64,000 nt of DNA, taken from contig NZ_FNES01000007.1 in the NCBI RefSeq assembly GCF_900100195.1, forward strand, positions 124,001 to 188,000, given 5' to 3'. Below are positions 38,145-47,493 of this stretch, in pieces. The translations under genes were made by a program, and so were the position numbers. Position 1 is the first letter of the stretch, and every line of letters begins with the position of its first letter. The notes beneath the pieces were generated by a model. The model was not told the DNA's origin and made no database searches. It saw nothing but the letters and a program-made list of their open reading frames with translations. Origin of the DNA: Billgrantia gudaonensis. Lineage in GTDB: Bacteria > Pseudomonadota > Gammaproteobacteria > Pseudomonadales > Halomonadaceae.

Positions 38145-39074
38145 TCACAATGACAGGAAAAACAGGATCAACGGCGGCGATAGCAGCGAGAGCAGAAAGC
38201 CCGAGACCACGGCGACGGGTACGCAAGCCACGCCACCGTGCTGCTGAATCACTGGCAGGGTGAAATCCATGGCCGTGGCGCCGCCGTAGCCGATGGCCAG
38301 CGGGGCGTGGCGGCGGATGGTCAGCGGGATCAGCACGAAGGCTGCCAGTTCGCGCAGCAGGTCGTTGAAGAAGGCCACGCCGCCCATCTGGGCGCCCAGC
38401 CCGTCGCCGATCAGGATGCCGGAAAGCGAGTACCAGCCGAAGCCGGCAGCCAGCGCCAGCCCTTCGTTCCAGGCGAGGGAGAGCAGTGGCGCGGCAACCA
38501 GCCCACCCACCAGCGAACTGGCCGCCAGGGTGGCGGCAATGGCCAGGCCGCGGCGGTTGAGCAGAATCTGGCGCAGTGGCATGCCGGAGTTGCGCAGCTG
38601 GCAGCCGATCAGCGCCAACAGCAGGTAGAGCACACCTTCGGCCAGCGTTTCGGCACCGCTGAAAAACCCTTCACCCGCACTCAGGCCGCTGGCGACCAGC
38701 CCCGTCAGCACGCCGCCGATCACCACCCCCACCAGTGCCAGCGAGCCGGCCAGGGCCGCGAGCTTGCTGGTCGGCGCGTCGGCCACCGAGCGGCCGGGTT
38801 CGATGCGCATCCGCAGGCGTCGGGCCAGCCAGGCCAATGCCGCCAGGTTGCAGGCGGAGAGCAGCAAGAACAGCAGCAGTGCCTGGCTGCCCATGCGCGA
38901 GAGCTGGCTGGCCAGGTCGTCGAGGCCGGCCAGGCCCACACCCATCAACAGCAGGATCACGTAGATGGCGGCGTTGACGCTGCGGTTGATGACATCCATT
39001 GCGCCGGTGTGATGCACCGGCACCAGATAGCCCAGCAGCAACGGCAGCAGGACGAGCAGCAGACCGCTCAGCAT
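38145..39074 (-). CDS. lysO: LysO-family lysine exporter
   Basis: A 309-residue membrane protein with about eight hydrophobic segments and the LysO (formerly YbjE/DUF340) layout: MLSGLLLVLLPLLLGYLV, INRSVNAAIYVILLLMGVGL, and the conserved GFGWYSLSGILIGD and GGATAMDFTLPVIQQHGG near the C terminus. E. coli LysO exports lysine and thialysine. Starting at ATG 39074 gives the expected length. It is transcribed toward the BaeS-like kinase, 96 bases away, and lies 99 bases beyond the DUF3108 stop. Confidence 0.88.
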   Translation of the reverse strand: MLSGLLLVLLPLLLGYLVPVHHTGAMDVINRSVNAAIYVILLLMGVGLAGLDDLASQLSRMGSQALLLFLLLSACNLAALAWLARRLRMRIEPGRSVADAPTSKLAALAGSLALVGVVIGGVLTGLVASGLSAGEGFFSGAETLAEGVLYLLLALIGCQLRNSGMPLRQILLNRRGLAIAATLAASSLVGGLVAAPLLSLAWNEGLALAAGFGWYSLSGILIGDGLGAQMGGVAFFNDLLRELAAFVLIPLTIRRHAPLAIGYGGATAMDFTLPVIQQHGGVACVPVAVVSGFLLSLLSPPLILFFLSL

Positions 39075-39173
39075 CGAGACTCCCTTCTCCAAAGCGTCTT
39101 CGGGCTGCCGGCGGGCAGCCCGAACCGCCACACTTTAGCCGAACCGACGAGGCGGGCCAATGGCGAGGTGGTG

Positions 39174-39845
39174 TCAAGGCGAGGTGTGCTCGAGCGACGT
39201 CAGAGTCAGGCGGCTGCGGCGCTCGCCATCGCGATGGTAGTCGGCAGCCAGCAGCAGGCCCGGCAGCTCCGGATGGAAGCGCAGCATCAGGCGTCGATCG
39301 GGTTCGTCGGGGTTGGTGGCCTCGATCGTCAGCGCCTCGAAGTCGCCGGCCGGGACGCTCAGGCGCTGACGAGGCAGCACCCGGAACTGCAGCCTTTCCC
39401 GGTCGCCCCGGTGGTCCTGGTACGTGAGCCGGCAGGTGGCGGCGCACTGGTCGTCATGGGCTCGTTGCGAGAGAACGAAGAGCGCCGTCTGGCGGTCGGG
39501 GATTTCGCGTAGGGTTTCGGATGCGAGCGAGTAGCGGTCGCCGATGCCCAGCAGCGAGTAGCCGCTGGAGTAATGCAGCGACTGCACACCGGTGTCGTCG
39601 ACCATGAACCGGCTGCGCTCATCGCCGCTGGCCATGGCAATGGATGCCTGCATCTCGCTGAGCCAGTAGTGACCCTCCTGAGCCAGCCGGTGCTCGATGG
39701 TGACGTCGGGCCAGCCGCTCACCTCGAGGTGATAGCGAGCGGAAAAAGGCGTGGGTTCGCTGCTGGCGAACGCCAGGTCCGCTGACCAGGCTGCGAACAG
39801 CATCAGGGCCGCCAGCGGGAGGCCAGGAAGGCGAGCGAATGGCAT
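39174..39845 (-). CDS. Periplasmic DUF3108 protein
   Basis: A 223-residue protein with a signal peptide (LPGLPLAALMLFAAWSADLA, cleavage near residue 28). The mature domain is beta-rich with the DUF3108 pattern: PFSARYHLEVSGWPDVTIEH, FMVDDTGVQSLHYSSGYSLL and LQFRVLPRQRLSVPAGDFEA, then LMLRFHPELPGLLLAADYHR. The fold resembles lipoprotein-handling LolA/LolB-like barrels, but function is unknown. Two cysteines (CAATC) near residue 135 may form a disulfide. It is divergent from the DJ-1/PfpI gene. Confidence 0.75.
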   Translation of the reverse strand: MPFARLPGLPLAALMLFAAWSADLAFASSEPTPFSARYHLEVSGWPDVTIEHRLAQEGHYWLSEMQASIAMASGDERSRFMVDDTGVQSLHYSSGYSLLGIGDRYSLASETLREIPDRQTALFVLSQRAHDDQCAATCRLTYQDHRGDRERLQFRVLPRQRLSVPAGDFEALTIEATNPDEPDRRLMLRFHPELPGLLLAADYHRDGERRSRLTLTSLEHTSP

Positions 39846-40005
39846 GGAGGACTCCCGGCGTCGACGAGCGAGGTGTCGGAAGTGAGAGTCACTTCGGCGG
39901 TTGGCGGTTCCGTTCCGCGTGGAATTTGTTCGGTGGCGTGGCTAGGCTTGCGGTTGCAGACCGACACCTCATACACGACGCGCTTCCGCGCAAGGAGAGA
40001 ACCCC

Positions 40006-40566
40006 ATGGCTAGACTACTGCTCATCGCCGGTGACTATGTCGAGGACTACGAGATCATGGTGCCCTTCCAGGCTCTGCAGGCCATGGGGCACAGCGTGGA
40101 TGCCGTGTGCCCCGACAAGCGTGAAGGCGACAAGGTGCGTACCGCCATCCACGACTTCGAGGGCGACCAGACCTACTCCGAGAAGCCGGGACACGACTTC
40201 ACCCTCAATGCCACCTTCGCCGAGGTGGAGCTGGCCGACTACGACGCCCTGGTGATTCCCGGCGGGCGGGCGCCGGAATACCTGCGCCTCGACGAGCGGG
40301 TGCTCGATCAGGTGCGTCACTTCGTCGAACAGGACAAGCCGATCGCCGCTATCTGCCACGGTGCTCAGCTGCTGGCGGCAGCGGTATCGCTCGCGGGGCA
40401 TCGAGTCTCCGCTTACCCGGCCTGCGCCCCGGAAGTGCGCCTGGCCGGCGGCGACTACGCGGAGATCGCCGTCGACCAGGCCGTCACCTCAGGGCGCCTG
40501 GTGACGGCACCGGCCTGGCCGGCCCATCCGGAGTGGCTACGCCAGTTCCACGCCCTGCTGAGCTGA
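40006..40566 (+). CDS. DJ-1/PfpI-family protein
   Basis: A 186-residue protein of the PfpI/YhbO subgroup. The nucleophile elbow [13 protein letters not shown] places Cys117 and His118; Glu16 or Glu13 lies in [15 protein letters not shown], and the loop [14 protein letters not shown] is typical. Members act in stress resistance as glyoxalase or deglycase-like enzymes, with some dispute about activity. AAGGAGAG precedes the ATG. It ends at a hairpin (40571-40590, CGGCCGT with ACGGCCG) that separates it from the convergent pncB gene. Confidence 0.88.
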   Translation: MARLLLIAGDYVEDYEIMVPFQALQAMGHSVDAVCPDKREGDKVRTAIHDFEGDQTYSEKPGHDFTLNATFAEVELADYDALVIPGGRAPEYLRLDERVLDQVRHFVEQDKPIAAICHGAQLLAAAVSLAGHRVSAYPACAPEVRLAGGDYAEIAVDQAVTSGRLVTAPAWPAHPEWLRQFHALLS

Positions 40567-40570
40567 GGAA

Positions 40571-40590
40571 CGGCCGTGACGTGACGGCCG
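40571..40590. terminator. Short hairpin between convergent genes
   Basis: CGGCCGT (40571-40577) pairs with ACGGCCG (40584-40590) around GACGTG. No T run follows, so it is at best a weak terminator between the DJ-1 and pncB genes. Confidence 0.4.
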
Positions 40591-40611
40591 GCTGTCGTGG
40601 CTTGGCATCAG

Positions 40612-41958
40612 TCAGGTGCGTGAGCGCAGCCGGTCGAGCGCCGGGCTGAGTTCGACCGGATAGTCGGCTTTGCCCGGCTCGATCTGCTTCAAGGTTTCTG
40701 GCATGGCGTCGAGCGCGCGTTCGACGCGCTCCCGGGCGCCGTCGGCGAGTGCCATGGTGGCAGTGTCCAGCTGTCCCTCCTTGACCGCTGGCACCAGCAA
40801 CGGTTCGGCACCCTCGATGACGTCGTCGCGCCGGGCGATGACGTCCCCGGTCATCCGGCCTGCGTCGTCGTGATGCCGATAGAGCTGCTTGCGGCCGGGC
40901 AGGTTGATCTTGCCCGTGGAGTGCTTGACTCGAGGCTTGCCGGCATACTCGACGAGCTTGTAGGAGAGATCGATCACCGGGGCGTCGGCGGCAACGCCCA
41001 TTTCGGTGCCCACGCCGAAGGCATCGATGGGTGCGTCGTCGTCCAGCAGAGCGGCGATCTCGTGTTCGTCGAGGCCGCTGCTGGCGATGATCTTCACGTC
41101 CGCATGGCCGGCTGCGTCGAGCCGCTCGCGGGAGCGGTGGGCGAGTTCGCCGAGATCGCCGGAATCGAGCCGAATGGCGGCGACGCGAAGCGAAGGTTCC
41201 TCGGCCATCAGCTCGATCACCTTGTCGACGCCTGCTAGGGTGTCGTGAGTATCCACCAGCAGGGTGGTGTCGGGGTAGTGGCGGGCGAAGGCACGAAACG
41301 CCTCGCGTTCGTCGTCGTGGGCGAGAATGTAGCTGTGCGCCATGGTGCCGCGCAGCGGCAGGTCGTGGCGCAGCCCGCCCAGCACGTTGCTGGTGCCGGC
41401 GAGTCCGGCGGTGCGGTAGGCGCGCACCCCGCGCACCGCGGCATCGATGCCGTGCATGCGGCGCAGGCCGAAGTCGACCACCGGCCGACCGCGTGCGGCG
41501 CTCACGATGCGCACCGCCTTGGAGGCCAGCACGGTCTCCAGCTGTACCAGGTTCATGACCAGGCTCTCCAGCAGTTGCGCCTCTGCAATGGGTGCGTCCA
41601 CCTCCATGAAGGGCTCGTTCTCGAACACCGGCGTTCCCTCGGGGAGCGTCCAGATATCGCCTGAGAAGCGAAAGTTGCCCAGCCAGTCGAGAAAGGCATC
41701 GTCGAAGGTGCCGGTTTCGGCCAGGCTGGCGAGGTGGGCATCGGTGAAGCGCAGTCGGGTGGCCAGCTCGGCGGCGTACTGCTGGCCGCAGGCGAGCATG
41801 AAGCGCCGCGTCGGCGGCAGCTTGCGGAAGTAGAGGCTGAAGGTGGCGCGCTCGTCCATGCCCTCCTTCCAGTAGGCCTGCAGCATGGTCAACTGGTAGA
41901 GGTCGGTGAGCAGCGCCAGGTCACCATCGTCGACGGAAAAGTGCGGGTGCTGGTTCAT
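40612..41958 (-). CDS. pncB: Nicotinate phosphoribosyltransferase
   Basis: A 448-residue NAD-salvage enzyme converting nicotinate and PRPP to nicotinate mononucleotide. Family signatures are LLTDLYQLTMLQAYWKEG at the start, TFSLYFRKLPPTRRFMLACG, the conserved histidine segment GTMAHSYILAHDDE near residue 210, RLDSGDLGELAHRSRERLD, and FGVGTEMGVAADAPVIDLSY. The start overlaps the pncA stop by four bases (ATGA), so the two are translated together: pncA makes nicotinate and this enzyme uses it. Confidence 0.93.
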   Translation of the reverse strand: MNQHPHFSVDDGDLALLTDLYQLTMLQAYWKEGMDERATFSLYFRKLPPTRRFMLACGQQYAAELATRLRFTDAHLASLAETGTFDDAFLDWLGNFRFSGDIWTLPEGTPVFENEPFMEVDAPIAEAQLLESLVMNLVQLETVLASKAVRIVSAARGRPVVDFGLRRMHGIDAAVRGVRAYRTAGLAGTSNVLGGLRHDLPLRGTMAHSYILAHDDEREAFRAFARHYPDTTLLVDTHDTLAGVDKVIELMAEEPSLRVAAIRLDSGDLGELAHRSRERLDAAGHADVKIIASSGLDEHEIAALLDDDAPIDAFGVGTEMGVAADAPVIDLSYKLVEYAGKPRVKHSTGKINLPGRKQLYRHHDDAGRMTGDVIARRDDVIEGAEPLLVPAVKEGQLDTATMALADGARERVERALDAMPETLKQIEPGKADYPVELSPALDRLRSRT

Positions 41959-42521
41959 GCGCGGACCTCGACACCCGCCTGCTCGAGCGCCTCTTGGCAG
42001 CGCTCCCGCCCCTGCGGGTCGACCGGCTCGGTCAGCGAGCCGAGCAGCACGACCTCGAATCCTTCCGTACGAGCGTCCTTGGCGGTGGCCTGCACGCAGA
42101 CATCCATGGCCAGGCCGCACACCACCACGCGGCGGATGCCGCGGTCGCGCAGATAGCCGCCCAGCCCCGTACCGTCGAAGGCCGAGTAGGCGTCGGCGTC
42201 GAAGGCGGTGGCCTTGCTGACGCGAATGGCATCGTCGGGCAGCACGAGGTCCGGGTGGAAGGCTGCGCCAGGGGTATCCTGCACGCAATGCACCGGCCAG
42301 GGGCCGCCGCGGTGCTCGAAGCTCGCATGGTCGACGGGATGCCAGTCGCGCGAGGCGAACACCAGGGCGTCGCCTTGGCGGGCGGCCGCGATCTGGGCGT
42401 TGATACCGGGTACCAGCGCGCTGCCGCCGGATACGGCCAGGGCGCCTCCCTCGCAGAAGTCGTTCTGCATGTCCACCACCAGCAGGGCGTCCTGCGGGCC
42501 ATAGTCGATGTGCGTTGTCAT
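41955..42521 (-). CDS. pncA: Nicotinamidase
   Basis: A 188-residue isochorismatase-fold amidase hydrolysing nicotinamide to nicotinate and ammonia. The catalytic triad is Asp17 (LLVVDMQNDF), Lys103 (RVSKATAFD) and Cys142 (AMDVCVQATAKDA). The metal ligands are in SRDWHPVDHASF. I start at ATG 42521 (MTTHIDYGPQD), where homology begins. It is the upstream gene of the pncA-pncB pair. Confidence 0.92.
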   Translation of the reverse strand: MTTHIDYGPQDALLVVDMQNDFCEGGALAVSGGSALVPGINAQIAAARQGDALVFASRDWHPVDHASFEHRGGPWPVHCVQDTPGAAFHPDLVLPDDAIRVSKATAFDADAYSAFDGTGLGGYLRDRGIRRVVVCGLAMDVCVQATAKDARTEGFEVVLLGSLTEPVDPQGRERCQEALEQAGVEVRA

Positions 42522-42861
42522 GGCGTACCTCCGTGGTGGCGATGAGTAAGTCTCTATCAGCCTATCGGTAGATGTGCGGTTCGTGTAGCCGGAGCACAAC
42601 CCCCGCGGTCGACCAGCACGGGAATTGACCGGATGGACAGAAAAAGATGATGCCCGTCAAATTTCAGGCGATTTCACGACAGTGGCATTCAAGCCGGTGC
42701 CATGCACGCCGACATTTTTGTTGTCAGCGCAGCCACTGCTGCCCGTAGACGGTTCCTACCTAGCAAGACAGCCGGCTGATAGCACAACAACAATCGCATC
42801 CACCCAGACTCACGACACCCGATATTGTTGTCACCACTCAGCTTCGGCAGGTAAATACGCC
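42522..42861. other. 340-base divergent intergenic region pncA / chemoreceptor
   Basis: An open frame in phase with the chemoreceptor runs from 42625, but it lacks a ribosome site and family similarity; I do not count it as coding. No convincing promoter hexamers, flagellar-type promoter or hairpin stood out to me. The region is somewhat AT-richer near 42770-42840. Confidence 0.5.
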
Positions 42862-44817
42862 ATGACCCACTTCCTTCATCGCATACCCATGTCGCGCAAG
42901 TTTCTGCTAGCGCTGGCACTTCCCATTCTCGTCATCGCCTGGTTGGCCACCAGCGGCATCCTCGAGCGCCAGCGTCTGGCCGCCGACATGGCCGAGGTCG
43001 AGGAGATGACCCGTTTTTCCAACCGCGCTGGCGATCTGGTGCACGAACTCCAGGTGGAACGCGGCCTCTCCTCGGGCTACCTGAGCAGCGGAGGCGAGGC
43101 GTTCGGCGAGCGCCTCGCCGAGCGGCGCCGCCAGGCCGACGAGCGCTTGCAGGCGTTCCAGGCGTCCCGGTCGGCGGTGGATGCCGACGACGACCCGCGG
43201 ATCGCAGAACTCGGCCAGGCGATCGACGACGCCCTGGACGAACTGCCCTCGATGCGTGAGGCGATCGACGCTCAGGACGTCAAGCCGACGGAGTCGCTGG
43301 ACTACTACAGCGGTCTCAACGGCACTCTGCTGGAGATGGCCGGGCGACTCACCGCACGCGTCGCGGCGGGAGAGCTTTCGCGCGACCTGGGTGCCTATGC
43401 GGCCTTGAAGGAACTCAAGGAGACCGCGGGCATCGAGCGCGCCATGCTGGCCGGCGCCTTTTCGGCCAACCGCATGGCGCCGCAAACCTACTACCGTTTC
43501 ATGGAACTCCTCGGCGAGGCATCGGCCTTCGAGGAGAGCTTTCGCATGCAGGCCTCGCCGGCGATGGTCGAGCGCTACCGAAACGCCACGGCGGAACACG
43601 AAGATGCCGGACGTCTGACCATGATGCGCCAGATCGCCGTCAACCAGGGCATTAACGGCGGCTACGGCATCGATGCGGCACGCTGGTTCGACGCCCAGAC
43701 CGCCAAGATCGAGCGTCTCAAGGGCGTGGAGGAAGCCATGGCCAGCGGTGTGCTGGCCGATGCCGAAAGCCTGGCGGCCGGGGCGCGCAATGAGCTGTGG
43801 CGCTTCGTGGTGTTCGCAGTGCTGGCCGTCGTGGTCGCCCTGGTGCTGGCCATGCTGCTGGTACGCAGCATCGTGGTGCCCCTGCGCCATGCGCTGCAGC
43901 AGATTGCCGAGCGCGATGGCGACCTGACCCAGCGCCTGCCGGTGCCGGGAACCGACGAACTCTCGCGCTTCTACGCTGCTTTCAATGCCTCGACCGAGAG
44001 CATGGAGGCGCTGGTGGCGAGCATTCAGCGAGGCGCCTCCGGCGTCACCTCGGCCAGCGGCGAGATCGCCCAGGGCAACGAAGACCTCGCCAGCCGCACC
44101 GAGGAGCAGTCCTCGTCGCTGGTGGAGACCGCCACCAGCATGGAGCAGATCACCTCCACGGTGCGCCAGTCGGCGGACAATGCTCGCGAGGCGCGCAGCA
44201 AGACCGAGCAGACCGCGGGCTGTGCCGACCGGGCCAGCCATGTGGCGGCCGAGGCTCGCGAGGCCATGCGCGAGATCCACGAGGCCAATCGCCAGATCAA
44301 TGCCATCGTCGAGGCGATCGACGGCATCGCCTTCCAGACCAACCTGCTGGCGCTCAACGCTTCCGTGGAAGCGGCGCGAGCCGGGGAACACGGACGGGGA
44401 TTCGCCGTGGTGGCCGGAGAAGTGCGCAAACTGGCCAGCCGCAGTGCTGAAGAGGCCGAACGCATTCGCCATCTGATCGGCGACAACGCCCAGCGTGTGG
44501 CCAAAGGAGACGACCTGGTCAGCCAGACCCATGAGGCCCTGGCGGAGATCACCCGCGAGGTGCGCCAAGTCGCCGACCTGGTCAGCGACATGTCGGCCGC
44601 CACCGAGGAGCAGTCGGCGGGCATCGAGCAGGTCAATCAGGCGGTCTCTCAGCTCGAGCAGACCACCCAGGAGAACGCCGCCCTGGTCGAACAGGTGGCG
44701 GCTGCCAGCCGCTCGCTGGACGGCCAGGCAGGCGAGATGTCGGGGCTGATCGGGCGCTTCAAGGTCGCCACGGAGCTCTATGGACGCAGCGTGACGAATC
44801 TGTTGCCGTCGGCTTGA
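42862..44817 (+). CDS. Methyl-accepting chemotaxis protein with NIT-type sensor domain
   Basis: A 651-residue chemoreceptor. The first helix is [20 protein letters not shown] (about 13-32). The large periplasmic domain (about 33-305) resembles the NIT (nitrate/nitrite-sensing) domain: [20 protein letters not shown] and [19 protein letters not shown]. The second helix (about 314-334) is [24 protein letters not shown] and the signalling hairpin follow, with the tip [20 protein letters not shown]. The C terminus (TNLLPSA) lacks the NWETF-type pentapeptide for CheR/CheB tethering. The ligand is not known; nitrate sensing is only a family suggestion. Confidence 0.9.
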   Translation: MTHFLHRIPMSRKFLLALALPILVIAWLATSGILERQRLAADMAEVEEMTRFSNRAGDLVHELQVERGLSSGYLSSGGEAFGERLAERRRQADERLQAFQASRSAVDADDDPRIAELGQAIDDALDELPSMREAIDAQDVKPTESLDYYSGLNGTLLEMAGRLTARVAAGELSRDLGAYAALKELKETAGIERAMLAGAFSANRMAPQTYYRFMELLGEASAFEESFRMQASPAMVERYRNATAEHEDAGRLTMMRQIAVNQGINGGYGIDAARWFDAQTAKIERLKGVEEAMASGVLADAESLAAGARNELWRFVVFAVLAVVVALVLAMLLVRSIVVPLRHALQQIAERDGDLTQRLPVPGTDELSRFYAAFNASTESMEALVASIQRGASGVTSASGEIAQGNEDLASRTEEQSSSLVETATSMEQITSTVRQSADNAREARSKTEQTAGCADRASHVAAEAREAMREIHEANRQINAIVEAIDGIAFQTNLLALNASVEAARAGEHGRGFAVVAGEVRKLASRSAEEAERIRHLIGDNAQRVAKGDDLVSQTHEALAEITREVRQVADLVSDMSAATEEQSAGIEQVNQAVSQLEQTTQENAALVEQVAAASRSLDGQAGEMSGLIGRFKVATELYGRSVTNLLPSA

Positions 44818-44839
44818 ACTCTCGTCGCTAGCCAGTCAT

Positions 44840-44868
44840 GAACGGCCGGGCCCGGTGCCCGGCCGTTC
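44840..44868. terminator. Bidirectional 12-bp hairpin between convergent genes
   Basis: GAACGGCCGGGC (44840-44851) pairs perfectly with GCCCGGCCGTTC (44857-44868) around CCGGT. It lies between the chemoreceptor stop (44817) and the ghrA stop (44888), so it can serve both strands. There is no T run. Confidence 0.65.
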
Positions 44869-44887
44869 GCTGCCATGGCGTTGCCCA

Positions 44888-45823
44888 TCAGTAGCCGGCG
44901 TCGGGGTCGACGGTGTCGATGGGGTCGCCTGCCGCGAAAGCTCGCAGCGCTTCGGCGACCTGGTTCAGCGCCTCGCCCAGCGGAGTAGGGCCGGCCATGT
45001 GCGGGGTGATCCACACCCGTGGGTGCGACCATAGCGGGCTTGCCGTCGGCAGCGGCTCCTCGGTGAACGCATCGAGGATGGCGCCGCGCAGACGACCTTC
45101 CACCTCGCCCTCGCCCAGGGCATCGAGCAGGGCGGCCTCGTCGATCAGCGTGCCGCGGCCCGGGTTGATCAGGCTGGCGGCGTCGGGTAGTGCGGCCAGC
45201 GTTTCGGCGTTGACGATGTGGTGCGTGGCTGAGGTGTCCGGCAGCAGCAGAACCAGGGTGCGCGCCTCTGCCAGCACCTCGTCCAGCCCGGCATCGCCGT
45301 GATGACAGTGAATGCCTTCCAATGACTTGGGCGATCGGCTCCAGCCGTGCACCGGGAAACCGTCGGCGGCCACCATGGCGGCCACTTTGGCGCCGATGGC
45401 ACCCAGGCCCAATACGCCCACCGGCCAGTCAGTCTTGTCGACCACGGCATGCTCGCGCCACTCGGCTCGAGACTGCTGGCGGCGGTAGCGGTCGAAATCG
45501 CGCTGGAAATGCAGGATGCCGTAGCGCACGTAGTCGCCGATCAGTTCCGCCATGCCGGCGTCGCGCAGCTTGACGATGGGAACGCCGTCGGGCAGGCCGG
45601 GGTTGCTCAGCAGCGCGTCGACGCCGGCACCCAGGTTGACGATGCCCTTGGGGTCGGTGGGCTCGCGCAGCAGCCACTCGGGAGGCTTCCACACGGCCAG
45701 GTAGTCGGCCTGGCGGCGCTGCTCGGCGGGTGCCGCACTGGTGAAGACCTCGGCCTCGGGGAGGCGCTCGGCGAGGGCCTTCCGCCACTGCTCGGCATCG
45801 TCGATATGGACCAGGATCTTCAT
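44888..45823 (-). CDS. ghrA: Glyoxylate/hydroxypyruvate reductase A-like
   Basis: A 311-residue D-isomer-specific 2-hydroxyacid dehydrogenase. GVLGLGAIGAKVAAMVAADG (about 138-157) is the NADPH-binding motif and WSRSPKSLEGI follows it. LVLLLPDTSATHHIVNAETL and LINPGRGTLIDEAALLDAL hold the catalytic region, with HPRVWITPHMAGPTP at the end. These match GhrA, which reduces glyoxylate to glycolate and hydroxypyruvate to glycerate. It is divergent from doeA. A link to the glyoxylate genes at the left of the window is metabolic only. Confidence 0.88.
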   Translation of the reverse strand: MKILVHIDDAEQWRKALAERLPEAEVFTSAAPAEQRRQADYLAVWKPPEWLLREPTDPKGIVNLGAGVDALLSNPGLPDGVPIVKLRDAGMAELIGDYVRYGILHFQRDFDRYRRQQSRAEWREHAVVDKTDWPVGVLGLGAIGAKVAAMVAADGFPVHGWSRSPKSLEGIHCHHGDAGLDEVLAEARTLVLLLPDTSATHHIVNAETLAALPDAASLINPGRGTLIDEAALLDALGEGEVEGRLRGAILDAFTEEPLPTASPLWSHPRVWITPHMAGPTPLGEALNQVAEALRAFAAGDPIDTVDPDAGY

Positions 45824-46096
45824 GTCGTCTCCTTCGCGTTAGAGAGCTCATCATGGCGCTGGGCTGGGGTCGTGAACAAGTATGACCGGCATATGCGTTA
45901 CATGGCGTCACGAAATGCTTGACCGCCTACCGTGGGTTGGCAGTAACCTCCACTCAAAGGGAGCTTTCTCCACTGCCTGGTGCGACTGTTCGGCCCGCGA
46001 CCCGTTCAGGCATCTCGTCAGTGACCGTCACCCTGGCCCGGCCTTCTCCTCGTCGAGAGGGCCGATTTTCTTGATGTTGCTTTGGCGAGTGGCCCC

Positions 46097-47296
46097 ATGA
46101 CCCAGGTAAACCTGCCCTTCACGCGAGAGGAATACGCCAGCCGTTTGTGGAAAGTGCGCGCCGAGATGGCCAGTCGCGGGATCGACGTGCTGGTCATCAG
46201 CGATCCCTCCAACATGGCGTGGCTGACTGGCTACGATGGCTGGTCCTTCTACGTGCATCAGTGCGTGCTGGTTGGTCTGGAGGGCGAGCCGGTATGGTAC
46301 GGGCGGCGCATGGATGCCAATGGGGCGCTGCGCACCTGCTGGATCGACCCGGACAACATCACCTATTACCCGGACCACTACGTCCAGAATCCCGACATGC
46401 ATCCGATGGACTACCTGGCGCAGTCGATCATGCCCGATCGCGGCTGGCATCAGGGGGTGGTGGGCCTGGAGATGGACAACTACTATTTTTCGGCCAAAGC
46501 CTACCAGTGCCTGCTCCGCGAGCTGCCGCATGCGCGCTTCTTGGATGCCAATTCCCTGGTCAACTGGTGTCGGGCCATCAAGTCGCCCCAGGAGATCGAA
46601 TACATGCGCGTGGCGGCCAGGATCGTCGAAGGCATGCATTCGCGCATTCTCGAGGTGATCGAACCGGGGCTGCCCAAGAGCAAGCTGGTCTCGGAGATCT
46701 ACCGCGTGGGCATCGAGGGCTGGACGGATCCGGCGGGCCGGGTCTTCGGCGGCGACTACCCGGCCATCGTGCCCATGCTGCCCACCGGGAAGGACGCCGC
46801 GGCACCGCACTTGACCTGGGACGACACGCCCTTCCGTCGGGGTGAGGGCACCTTCTTCGAGATCGCTGGCGTCTTCAAGCGCTATCATGCGCCCATGTCG
46901 CGCACGGTCTACCTGGGCAAGCCGCCGCCCGAATTCGTGCGTGCCGAGTCGGCGCTGCTCGAGGGCATCGATAACGGCCTCGAAGTGGCCAAGCCCGGCA
47001 ACCGCACTGCCGACATCGCCATGGCGCTGGGCGCGGCCATGGACAAGTACGGCTTCGACCGCGGCGGTGCTCGCTGCGGCTACCCCATCGGCATCAGCTA
47101 TCCGCCGGACTGGGGCGAGCGCACCATGAGCCTGCGCCCCTCCGACGAGACCGTCCTGCAGCCGGGCATGACGTTTCATTTCATGCCTGGCCTGTGGGAG
47201 GACGACTGGGGGTTGGAGATCACCGAGAGCATCCTGATTACCGAAACCGGCTGCGAGACCCTGGCCGACTTCCCGCGCCAATTGTTTGTGCGCTGA
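46097..47296 (+). CDS. doeA: Ectoine hydrolase
   Basis: A 399-residue M24 (creatinase/aminopeptidase P fold) protein matching DoeA/EutD, which opens the ectoine ring to N-acetyl-L-2,4-diaminobutyrate. The N-terminal domain has DPSNMAWLTGYDGWSFYVHQ and YYPDHYVQNPDMHPMDYLA. The C-terminal catalytic domain has VAARIVEGMHSRILEVIEPG, FFEIAGVFKRYHAPMSRTVY and HFMPGLWEDDWGLEITESI. ATG 46097 gives the expected length; the frame extends to 46082. No convincing promoter was identified in the 273 bases upstream, though TTGACC at 45919 could be a -35. Palindromic repeat copy 4 follows. Confidence 0.94.
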   Translation: MTQVNLPFTREEYASRLWKVRAEMASRGIDVLVISDPSNMAWLTGYDGWSFYVHQCVLVGLEGEPVWYGRRMDANGALRTCWIDPDNITYYPDHYVQNPDMHPMDYLAQSIMPDRGWHQGVVGLEMDNYYFSAKAYQCLLRELPHARFLDANSLVNWCRAIKSPQEIEYMRVAARIVEGMHSRILEVIEPGLPKSKLVSEIYRVGIEGWTDPAGRVFGGDYPAIVPMLPTGKDAAAPHLTWDDTPFRRGEGTFFEIAGVFKRYHAPMSRTVYLGKPPPEFVRAESALLEGIDNGLEVAKPGNRTADIAMALGAAMDKYGFDRGGARCGYPIGISYPPDWGERTMSLRPSDETVLQPGMTFHFMPGLWEDDWGLEITESILITETGCETLADFPRQLFVR

Positions 47297-47330
47297 GTGT
47301 GTGGGGCGAGCACCCCCCAACGATCACGAG

Positions 47331-47438
47331 GGGCTCCGGGAGCAAGTCGTAGAGGAGGTCTTTTGCCATGGAAGGCAAAAGTAGCTTACAGGGAGGTATT
47401 CACAGCGCCTCCTCGCAGGCTTGCTGCCGGATCAGCCC
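47331..47438 (-). repeat. Palindromic intergenic repeat, copy 4 (inverted, short form)
   Basis: A 108-base imperfect palindrome between doeA and doeB. Read on the minus strand it begins GGGCTGATCCGGCAGCAAG and contains GAGGCGCTGTGAATACCTCC, the counterpart of the family signature, then the TTTTGCCTTCCATGGCAAAA central hairpin. The arms GGGCTCCGGGAGCAAG and CTTGCTGCCGGATCAGCCC pair. It is therefore an inverted, more diverged member of the family at 612, 1765 and 5347. Confidence 0.82.
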
Positions 47439-47493
47439 GAGCGGTGCAGTAGCAGCGATGCGCCTGCCATGAGAGAACGAGGAGTCACCGACC

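Noticed and set aside
42625..42861. 79-residue N-terminal extension of the chemoreceptor
   Set aside because: There is no ribosome site, the extension is not membrane- or sensor-like, and the family start with a transmembrane helix follows ATG 42862.
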